Below are positions 1-5,086 of a stretch of DNA of 5,086 bases, piece after piece. A program made the position numbers and the translations under genes. Numbering within the stretch: position 1 is the stretch's first letter; every line of letters begins with the position of its first letter. Below the pieces are notes generated by a model. The model was not told the DNA's origin and did no database searches. It worked only from the letters and a program-made list of their open reading frames with translations. The stretch is from an uncultured Clostridia bacterium (lineage in GTDB: Bacteria; Bacillota; Clostridia; Lachnospirales; Lachnospiraceae), in assembly GCA_946614685.1 (NCBI GenBank), contig CAMOHF010000112.1, positions 1 through 5,086 of the forward strand, read 5' to 3'.

Positions 1-2
1 CC

Positions 3-200
3 GATGAAATAAAGGCGAAAATTGCAGAAAAAGAAGCCCTTACTACGGCAGAAGGATTCTGGGATGACAACGATAAAGCCACAAAGATTATGAATGATAT
101 AAAGCTCTTAAAGGGACGCGTAGAACCGTGGGAAAACCTGCTTGTTCAGGTGGACGACATGATGACTCTTTATGAACTTGGCATGGAAGAAGGCGATCAG
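3..200 (+). pseudogene. prfB: N-terminal fragment of peptide chain release factor 2, joined in frame to araR
   Basis: Codons 1-65 read as the helical domain 1 of release factor 2, the factor that ends translation at UGA and UAA. The diagnostic stretch is GFWDDNDKATKIM at codons 18-30, followed by LKGRVEPWENL and a helix ending in ELGMEEGD. Everything that makes the factor work is absent: the SPF codon-recognition motif, the GGQ peptidyl-hydrolysis motif and the whole C-terminal two thirds. The fragment opens at about residue 40 of the family, so the start and any programmed +1 frameshift site would lie left of the window. GC is about 42% over bases 1-180 by hand count, against about 59% over 241-360, which agrees with two sources, though the samples are small. 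The exact end is uncertain (about 196-231), because RF2 and AraR both have an E-L-rich helix there. Confidence 0.75.
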
Positions 201-1253
201 GGGGTAGAAAAAGAACTTCGGGAACTTTTGTTTTCCGATGCATATACTGCGGGAGACAAGCTCCCTTCGGAAAATGAACTCTCCGCCAGATTCTCCGCCA
301 GTCGCCAGACGGTAAGAAAGGCCCTGGAGGGCCTGGAGCGGGAGGGCTACATTTACGCGGTTCACGGAAGCGGAAGATTCATATCCGAGCGCATGATGCA
401 CAGAAAACAGTCCAAAAATATCGCAGTCGTGATGACTTACCTCTCGGATTACATTTTTCCGAAGGTGATCAGCGGAATCGACAGTGTTCTATCCGAAAGC
501 GGGTACGATATCATCCTGAAACATACGAACAACTCCAGACACGGTGAGATTGCCTGCCTGGAGGAACTGATGCAAAAGGATATCGACGGGATCATCATAG
601 AACCATCCAAGAGCAACATGTACTGTAAGCACACGGATTTATTTGAGAAACTTGAGACTTACGAGATTCCTTACGTCTTCATACAGGGAGAGTATGAGGC
701 GATGACGGATAAACCCCACGTGCTTTTGGACGATGAAAAGGGTAGCTTTCTTCTGACGGAACATCTGATCCGGACAGGGCATCGGAACATTTACGGCATC
801 TTCAAGAGTGATGACAGCCAGGGACAGAAGCGGCACAACGGTTATGCACGCGCCCTTGCGAAAGCGGGGATTCCTTACGATCCCGAGAAGGTGATCTGGT
901 TTTACACGGAGGACCGGAGGGTGCATCCCGTGACGGGGATTCAGAAGATTATCGAAGAAGGCAAACCGATCGATGCTGTCGTTTGTTACAACGATCAGAT
1001 CGCACGGCGTGTGATACGTGCGATTCGTGAGGAAGGAAAGGAAGTTCCCGGGGATATTTCTGTGACAGGCTATGACAATTCAGGCCCGCAGACGGACGGA
1101 CTTCGACTGACTACCGTGGTTCATCCTCAGGAGGAACTAGGACAACTGGCAGCCGGGATGCTGCTTAGACTGATCGCAGGTGAAGAGACGGAACGCCGCG
1201 TGGTGATTGAGCCGGAACTCATCGTCGGGAACACGACTTCGCCCAAGGAGTGA
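3..1253 (+). CDS. araR: AraR-type arabinose repressor with release factor 2 sequence at its N-terminus (5' partial)
   Basis: The frame is open from the left edge (codon 1 at base 3) to TGA at 1251-1253. Codons 1 to ~65 are release factor 2; the rest is AraR, a DNA-binding repressor of pentose genes that lets go when it binds L-arabinose. A GntR winged helix-turn-helix is seen at codons ~76-128, with LPSENELSARFSASRQTV from codon 87 and the wing HGSGRF. A LacI/periplasmic-binding-like sensor follows at ~138-410, with DDEKG (243-247), CYND (328-331) and GYDNS (356-360). Apart from its first ~10 residues the AraR part has the usual length. The ATG at base 90 is an unlikely start: it lacks a Shine-Dalgarno sequence and coding continues upstream. 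A matching operator lies just downstream, before the transaldolase gene. The native araR start and promoter are missing, so expression would depend on the prfB promoter if the join is real. The AraR family call is strong; whether the N-terminus is genuine is unknown. Confidence 0.85.
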   Translation, partial: DEIKAKIAEKEALTTAEGFWDDNDKATKIMNDIKLLKGRVEPWENLLVQVDDMMTLYELGMEEGDQGVEKELRELLFSDAYTAGDKLPSENELSARFSASRQTVRKALEGLEREGYIYAVHGSGRFISERMMHRKQSKNIAVVMTYLSDYIFPKVISGIDSVLSESGYDIILKHTNNSRHGEIACLEELMQKDIDGIIIEPSKSNMYCKHTDLFEKLETYEIPYVFIQGEYEAMTDKPHVLLDDEKGSFLLTEHLIRTGHRNIYGIFKSDDSQGQKRHNGYARALAKAGIPYDPEKVIWFYTEDRRVHPVTGIQKIIEEGKPIDAVVCYNDQIARRVIRAIREEGKEVPGDISVTGYDNSGPQTDGLRLTTVVHPQEELGQLAAGMLLRLIAGEETERRVVIEPELIVGNTTSPKE

Positions 1254-1270
1254 AAGAAGAAAAAAACAAC

Positions 1271-1305
1271 TTGCAAAGTTGTACATACAAGTTGCATGAT
1301 ATACC
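1271..1305 (+). promoter_or_regulatory. Candidate promoter of the transaldolase-isomerase-kinase operon
   Basis: No consensus sigma-A promoter stands out in the gap. Two weak readings are possible: TTGCAA (1271-1276) with CATGAT (1295-1300) at an 18-base spacing, or an extended -10 element TGATATACC (1297-1305) preceded at a short 15-base spacing by TTGTAC (1279-1284). Either overlaps the AraR box, as expected for repression by blocking polymerase, and either would give a leader of about 20-30 bases. The region is certainly the best place for the operon promoter; the exact boxes are a guess. Confidence 0.35.
1276..1293. promoter_or_regulatory. Probable AraR operator
   Basis: AAGTTGTACATACAAGTT is an imperfect palindrome (7 of 9 base pairs symmetrical) with the perfect core TTGTA-CA-TACAA at 1279-1290. 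This differs by one base from TTGTACGTACAA, the core I recall for Bacillus subtilis AraR boxes. It lies between the AraR-like gene and the transaldolase start, 39 bases before the ATG, where a bound repressor would cover the promoter. The heptamer CAACTTG (1267-1273) and its reverse complement CAAGTTG (1288-1294) flank the core, so the repressor may touch a longer region. Position and motif agree with the neighbouring regulator; binding is inferred. Confidence 0.75.
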
Positions 1306-1313
1306 TATATCAT
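1296..1313. repeat. Perfect 8-bp palindrome between the AraR box and the transaldolase ribosome site
   Basis: ATGATATA-CC-TATATCAT is an exact inverted repeat with a 2-base centre. TTGC just outside the left arm (1292-1295) is complementary to GCAA (1317-1320), separated from the right arm by AAA, so the symmetry nearly extends to 1320, next to the AGGAGAGG ribosome site at 1321-1328. It does not look like the AraR box (no TTGTAC). It could be an operator for a second regulator, part of the -10 region, or, if transcription starts upstream of it, a weak AU-rich hairpin near the ribosome site. Confidence 0.6.
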
Positions 1314-1332
1314 AAAGCAAAGGAGAGGTATT

Positions 1333-1983
1333 ATGAAATTCTTCATCGACACAGCACATGTGGAAGACATCAAAAAGGCCAATGATATGGGTGTAATCTG
1401 CGGCGTAACCACAAATCCGTCGCTGATCGCGAAGGAGGGCAGAGACTTTACGGAGGTGATAAGGGAAATCACATCGATCGTGGACGGCCCGATCAGCGGA
1501 GAGGTCAAGGCTACTACAGTGGATGCGGAAGGCATGATCAGGGAGGGACGAGAGATCGCAGCCATCCATCCGAACATGGTAGTGAAGATTCCCATGACCA
1601 TCGAGGGATTAAAGGCAGTGAAGGTGCTTTCGGCAGAGGGTATCAAGACCAATGTCACTTTGATCTTTTCCGCAAACCAGGCACTACTTGCCGCAAGGGC
1701 CGGTGCAACCTATGTATCACCCTTCCTCGGAAGGCTTGATGACATCAGCTCGCCGGGTATCGAGCTGATCGAACACATCGTAGAGATTTTCAGCAACTAT
1801 GACATCAGTACGCAAATCATAGCTGCAAGCATTCGAAACACCGTGCACGTGACGGAATGTGCGCTTGCGGGTGCGGACATTGCAACCGTTCCCTACGCCG
1901 TGATCGAGCAGATGACAAAGCATCCGCTGACGGATCAGGGAATCGTAAAGTTCCAGGAGGATTACAAAGCAGTCTTCGGTTAG
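1333..1983 (+). CDS. tal: Small transaldolase (TalC/MipB family)
   Basis: Cytoplasmic class I aldolase-type enzyme of 216 residues, the usual size of the short transaldolase / fructose-6-phosphate aldolase family. It moves a dihydroxyacetone unit between sedoheptulose-7-phosphate and glyceraldehyde-3-phosphate in the pentose phosphate pathway. Visible features are the opening MKFFIDTA with Asp6, GVTTNPSLI at 24-32, the Schiff-base lysine Lys85 in [14 protein letters not shown] at 107-113, and AASIRN near 164-169. Aldolases of this family such as E. coli FsaA carry Gln and Tyr at two active-site positions where this protein has Glu57 (SGEVKATT) and Phe131 (YVSPFLGR). The second set is typical of true transaldolases. 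The start is well fixed: AGGAG at 1321-1325 lies 7 bases before the ATG. It is the first gene after the AraR box; AraR control of transaldolase is known in some clostridia. The isomerase gene follows after 40 bases. Confidence 0.92.
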   Translation: MKFFIDTAHVEDIKKANDMGVICGVTTNPSLIAKEGRDFTEVIREITSIVDGPISGEVKATTVDAEGMIREGREIAAIHPNMVVKIPMTIEGLKAVKVLSAEGIKTNVTLIFSANQALLAARAGATYVSPFLGRLDDISSPGIELIEHIVEIFSNYDISTQIIAASIRNTVHVTECALAGADIATVPYAVIEQMTKHPLTDQGIVKFQEDYKAVFG

Positions 1984-2005
1984 AAAGACAGAGCGAACAT
2001 GTATT

Positions 2006-2013
2006 GAGGAGGT
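2006..2013 (+). promoter_or_regulatory. Ribosome binding site of the isomerase gene
   Basis: GAGGAGGT is a nearly full complement of the 16S rRNA 3' end. AGGAGG (2007-2012) sits 11 bases before ATG 2024, slightly long, but 20 bases before the next in-frame ATG at 2033 (Met4), so it supports 2024 as the start. Its strength suggests the isomerase is translated at a high level. Confidence 0.8.
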
Positions 2014-2023
2014 AACAAAAACT

Positions 2024-3508
2024 ATGGAAAATATGCCGATCGTGAAACTCGGAATCGTGGCAGTCAGCCGTGACTGCTTCCCCATGAGCCTTTCCATCGA
2101 GAGAAGAAAGGCGGTTGTTGCGGAGTATACAAAGAACTACGGAGAGATCTTCGAGTGTGAGACCACCGTGGAGAATGTACTCGATATGAGAAAGGCCTTG
2201 AAGGAAGTGGAAGATGCGGGATGCAATGCTCTTGTAGTCTTCCTCGGAAACTTCGGCCCCGAGTCGAGTGAGATTCTGCTCGTCAAGGAATTTGCGGGCC
2301 CGTCCATGGTAGTTGCGGCAGCGGAAGAAGCTGCGGACCGTCTGTGCGACGATCGCGGCGATGCCTACTGCGGTATGCTCAACGCAAGCTACAACTTAAA
2401 ACTCAGAAGCCTTAAGGCTTATATTCCGGAGTACCCCGTGGGAGATGCGACAGAGATCTCCGACATGATCAATGATTTTAAGACCATTGCGCGTGCGGTG
2501 ATCGCTCTTCGCGACTTAAAGATCATCAGCTTCGGACCCCGTCCCCAGGACTTTCTTGCATGTAATGCGCCGATCTACCAGCTCTATCAGATGGGCATCG
2601 AGATTCAGGAAAACTCCGAGCTCGATCTCTTCGAGGCATTCAACAAGCATGCGGGAGATGAGAGAATCCCCGCCGTTGTGGAGGATATGGCGAAGGAACT
2701 CGGCGACGGCAATAAAAAGCCCGAGGTGCTTTCCAAACTTGCACAGTATGAGCTTACCCTGCTTGACTGGATCGAGGCGAACAAGGGAAGCAGAAGTCAC
2801 GTGGTGATCGCAGGCAAGTGCTGGCCGGCATTCCAGACACAGTTTGGATTTGTGCCCTGCTATGTAAACAGCCGTCTTGCGGCGCGCGGTATCCCCGTAT
2901 CATGCGAGGTGGATATCTACGGTGCGCTTTCCGAGTACATCGGACAGCTTGTGAGCGACGATGCGGTAACATTGCTTGATATCAACAACTCCGTACCCCG
3001 TGATATGTACGAGAGCGAGATCAAGGGCAAATTCGATTATGACTATGACATCAAAGATACATTTATGGGCTTCCACTGCGGCAATACCTGCTCGACAAAG
3101 CTTGCGTTCCATGAGATGAAGAACCAGAAGATCATGGCGCGTACCCTGCCCGAGGAAGTCACCAACGGAACCTTAGAGGGCGATCTGATCCCCGGACACG
3201 CTACGGTATACCGGCTGCAAAGTACCTCGGATGCCAAGCTGCGCGCCTATGTGGCAGAAGGCGAGATCCTGCCGGTTCGTACAAGATCCTTCGGCGGTAT
3301 CGGTATCTTCGCGATCCCCGAGATGGGACGTTTTTATCGCCACGTGCTGGTAGAGAAGAACTATCCTCACCACGCAGCCATCACCTTCCACCACAACGGA
3401 AGACTGCTTTACGAGGTATTTAAGTTCATCGGCGTAGAAGTTAATGAGATTGATTATAACCGTCCGAAGGGCGACCGTTATCCCACTGAGAATCCGTTTG
3501 CAAAGTAG
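2024..3508 (+). CDS. L-fucose/L-arabinose isomerase family protein
   Basis: A 494-residue cytoplasmic, metal-dependent aldose-ketose isomerase of the FucI/AraA superfamily. In this setting it probably converts L-arabinose to L-ribulose, although L-fucose or another sugar cannot be ruled out. The likely metal ligands are Glu295 in CEVDIYGA and Asp319 in LLDINN. Their 24-residue spacing equals that of Glu337 and Asp361 in E. coli FucI as I recall them. Candidate histidines are His351 (FHCGNT) and the pair His449-His450 (YPHHAAITF), which recalls the HH of classical AraA. The N-terminal Rossmann-like part has SRDCFP (15-20) and GNFGPE (75-80). It is shorter than E. coli FucI (about 590 residues) and near AraA length (about 500), but reads as FucI-like in its central domain. 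There is no signal peptide or membrane segment. It lies 40 bases after the transaldolase gene and 7 bases before the kinase gene, so the three are probably co-transcribed. The family is sure, the substrate is not. Confidence 0.87.
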   Translation: MENMPIVKLGIVAVSRDCFPMSLSIERRKAVVAEYTKNYGEIFECETTVENVLDMRKALKEVEDAGCNALVVFLGNFGPESSEILLVKEFAGPSMVVAAAEEAADRLCDDRGDAYCGMLNASYNLKLRSLKAYIPEYPVGDATEISDMINDFKTIARAVIALRDLKIISFGPRPQDFLACNAPIYQLYQMGIEIQENSELDLFEAFNKHAGDERIPAVVEDMAKELGDGNKKPEVLSKLAQYELTLLDWIEANKGSRSHVVIAGKCWPAFQTQFGFVPCYVNSRLAARGIPVSCEVDIYGALSEYIGQLVSDDAVTLLDINNSVPRDMYESEIKGKFDYDYDIKDTFMGFHCGNTCSTKLAFHEMKNQKIMARTLPEEVTNGTLEGDLIPGHATVYRLQSTSDAKLRAYVAEGEILPVRTRSFGGIGIFAIPEMGRFYRHVLVEKNYPHHAAITFHHNGRLLYEVFKFIGVEVNEIDYNRPKGDRYPTENPFAK

Positions 3509-3515
3509 GTGAATC
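3506..3515 (+). promoter_or_regulatory. Stop codon and weak ribosome site overlapping at the isomerase-kinase junction
   Basis: The isomerase stop TAG (3506-3508) is part of TAGGTGA, the only Shine-Dalgarno-like sequence before the kinase ATG at 3516. The complement is short (AGGTG) and stands only 4 bases from the ATG. Kinase translation is therefore probably coupled to ribosomes finishing the isomerase, which would keep the two enzymes in step and the kinase at or below the isomerase level. Confidence 0.5.
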
Positions 3516-5086
3516 ATGACAATAAAAGAAATGATCGATGCGGGCAAAACCGCCATCGGAATCGAGTTCGGTTCTACCAGGATCAAGGCTGTCATGGTGG
3601 ATTGGGCGGGAAAGCCCATCGCGGAAGGCGGTCACACCTGGGAGAATCAATATGAAAACGGCGTGTGGACCTACAGCCTGGAGATGATCTGGGAAGGTCT
3701 TACCGATGCTTACGCCGCGCTGCTTGCGGATGTGCGCGAAAAGTATGACACAGTGATCAAAACAACCGGTGCCATCGGTTTTTCCGCCATGATGCACGGC
3801 TATATGCCCTTTGATGCGAAGGGGAATCTTCTGGTTCCCTTCCGCACATGGAGAAACACCATCACAGGACCCGCAGCGGCGGAACTGACACAGGAGTTTT
3901 CATTCAATATCCCGCAGCGCTGGAGCATCGCCCACCTGCATCAGGCGGTTTTGAACAATGAAGCGCATGTGAAGGAGATCGACTTTATCACTACCCTGGC
4001 TGGCTACATTCACTGGCAGCTTACGGGGGAGAAGGTGCTCGGCGTGGGAGACGCCTCGGGCATGTTCCCCATTGACAGCAAGACAAAAGATTACAATACG
4101 GAGTACGTAAAACGCTACGATGCACTGATCGCAGACCGTGGTTTTGCATGGAAGCTTGCGGACATCCTTCCCAAGGTGCTTTGTGCCGGTGAGGCTGCGG
4201 GCACGCTTACGGCGGAAGGTGCGGCGAAGCTTGATCAAAGCGGCAACCTTGTCGCAGGTATCCCGCTCTGTCCTCCCGAGGGAGATGCGGGAACCGGTAT
4301 GGTAGCGACCAACAGTGTGGCGGTGAGAACCGGAAATGTATCGGCAGGTACATCCATCTTCGCCATGGTGGTCATGGAGCAGGCATTAAAAGCCGTACAT
4401 GAAGAGATCGATGTGGTCACAACTCCCGTGGGAGACGATGTGGCCATGGTACATTGCAACAACTGTACATCCGATATCAACGCATGGGCAGGGGTGTTCC
4501 GCGGTTTTGCCGAGGCAATCGGTGCACCAGTGGACACGGACAAGCTTTATACCACGCTCTTTCAGGCCGCGCTTTCCGGAGCGCCGGACTGCGGCGGACT
4601 GATGGGATTTAATTACTTCTCGGGCGAACCCGTGACGGGATTTACGGAAGGACGACCGGTCTTTATGAGAGAGACGGGTGCCGACTTCTCATTCGCAAAC
4701 TTTATGCGACTGCATCTGTTCTCGGCAGTAAGTACCTTAAAGGTCGGACTTGACATACTTCTGAAAGAGGAAGCCGTGAAGGTGGACAAGCTCTACGGAC
4801 ACGGAGGATTCTTCAAGACCAAAGAGGTGGGACAGCGGATCCTCTCAGCGGCAACGGGCGGACCCGTAACCGTGATGGAGACAGCCGGTGAAGGCGGTGC
4901 CTGGGGTATTGCGGTCCTAGCACTCTATATGGCGCAAGCCTGCGGCGAGTCACTGTCCGACTATCTGAATCATCAAATCTTCGCAGGAGAAGAGGGAAGT
5001 ACGGTACAGGCTACACCGGAAGAGATCGCAGGCTTTGATACATTTATGAAGAAGTTCCATGCGGCGCTTGCGGTGGAGCAGGCAGC
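3516..5086 (+). CDS. araK: FGGY-family carbohydrate kinase, probable AraK-type ribulokinase (3' partial)
   Basis: The frame runs 523 codons from ATG 3516 to the window edge without a stop; the family is usually about 500-550 residues, so only a short C-terminal tail should be missing. FGGY kinases transfer the ATP gamma-phosphate to a sugar; here L-ribulose is the likely acceptor. The N-terminal domain has the phosphate-binding turn [12 protein letters not shown] (15-26), with Glu17 where most relatives have Asp, and substrate-side motifs AMMHG (91-95) and TWRN (111-114). The probable catalytic base is Asp257 in EGDAGTGM. The C-terminal ATP-binding domain shows SAGTS (276-280), GHGGFFKT (428-435) and GEGGAWG (458-464). 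It does not look like classical AraB. An AraR-controlled non-orthologous ribulokinase, AraK, has been described in Clostridium, and the neighbours here fit that. Xylulokinase or another FGGY kinase is the alternative. It starts 7 bases after the isomerase stop, so the two are probably translationally coupled. Confidence 0.88.
   Translation, partial: MTIKEMIDAGKTAIGIEFGSTRIKAVMVDWAGKPIAEGGHTWENQYENGVWTYSLEMIWEGLTDAYAALLADVREKYDTVIKTTGAIGFSAMMHGYMPFDAKGNLLVPFRTWRNTITGPAAAELTQEFSFNIPQRWSIAHLHQAVLNNEAHVKEIDFITTLAGYIHWQLTGEKVLGVGDASGMFPIDSKTKDYNTEYVKRYDALIADRGFAWKLADILPKVLCAGEAAGTLTAEGAAKLDQSGNLVAGIPLCPPEGDAGTGMVATNSVAVRTGNVSAGTSIFAMVVMEQALKAVHEEIDVVTTPVGDDVAMVHCNNCTSDINAWAGVFRGFAEAIGAPVDTDKLYTTLFQAALSGAPDCGGLMGFNYFSGEPVTGFTEGRPVFMRETGADFSFANFMRLHLFSAVSTLKVGLDILLKEEAVKVDKLYGHGGFFKTKEVGQRILSAATGGPVTVMETAGEGGAWGIAVLALYMAQACGESLSDYLNHQIFAGEEGSTVQATPEEIAGFDTFMKKFHAALAVEQA

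Noticed and set aside
90..92. ATG at 90 as the start of the AraR gene
   Set aside because: There is no Shine-Dalgarno upstream, the frame is open to the left edge, and the protein before and after this Met is continuous RF2 sequence.
1254..1332. Rho-independent terminator after araR
   Set aside because: The only dyads are AT-rich or operator-like and none is a GC-rich stem followed by a T run, so some read-through from araR into the operon is possible.
1254..1332. Riboswitch or long regulatory leader before the transaldolase
   Set aside because: The gap is only 79 bases, most of it operator and promoter, leaving no room for an aptamer.
1717..2097. 126-codon open frame on the - strand
   Set aside because: It lies antisense to the transaldolase and the isomerase start, with no domain resemblance and no ribosome site worth noting.
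2556..2807. 83-codon open frame on the + strand inside the isomerase gene
   Set aside because: It lies out of frame within a conserved enzyme and its product is Arg/Ser-rich, as expected of a shadow frame.
3173..3619. 148-codon open frame on the - strand
   Set aside because: It lies antisense across the end of the isomerase and start of the kinase, both with clear motifs, and has no recognisable domain. It is a shadow of biased codon use.
4399..4602. 67-codon open frame on the + strand inside the kinase gene
   Set aside because: It is out of frame within the kinase, has no domain and no ribosome site.

Overview
The window carries one gene block, all on the + strand, for L-arabinose (or a closely related pentose or deoxyhexose) catabolism. 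It most resembles a low-to-mid GC Firmicute of the Clostridia, probably Lachnospiraceae. This rests on a Clostridium-type AraR regulator, strong AGGAG/AGGAGG ribosome sites, an FGGY kinase resembling the clostridial AraK type, and release-factor-2 sequence of lachnospiral flavour. That placement comes from remembered protein families, not from a search. The odd length (5086 bases) and genes open at both ends suggest a short, perhaps metagenomic, contig, but this cannot be told from the sequence.

Layout: (1) Bases 3-1253 are one open frame that enters from the left edge. Its first ~65 codons are the N-terminal domain of peptide chain release factor 2 (prfB). Between about 196 and 231 it changes, in frame, into an almost complete AraR (GntR-type winged helix plus LacI-type sugar-binding domain). 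(2) The 79-base gap 1254-1332 is packed with symmetry: a TTGTA-CA-TACAA dyad that fits an AraR operator, flanking CAACTTG/CAAGTTG heptamers, and a separate perfect palindrome just before the next ribosome site. (3) 1333-1983 encodes a small transaldolase with Glu57 and Phe131, the residues expected of a transaldolase rather than a fructose-6-phosphate aldolase. (4) 2024-3508 encodes a 494-residue L-fucose/L-arabinose isomerase-family protein. (5) 3516-5086 encodes an FGGY carbohydrate kinase of probable ribulokinase (AraK) type, open at the right edge and lacking only its last residues.

Working model: AraR, released by arabinose, frees the promoter before the transaldolase. The isomerase makes the ketopentose (L-ribulose if the substrate is arabinose), the kinase phosphorylates it, a 4-epimerase not seen here would give D-xylulose-5-phosphate, and transaldolase feeds the carbon through the pentose phosphate pathway. 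The gaps (40 and 7 bases) support one transcript for the three enzymes.

The most notable point is the prfB-araR join: either a real gene fusion and promoter exchange or, at least as likely, an assembly or library chimera. I see no RNA genes, mobile elements, CRISPR arrays or hairpin terminators, no gene-free stretch over 300 bases, and no sign of a wholly new system.
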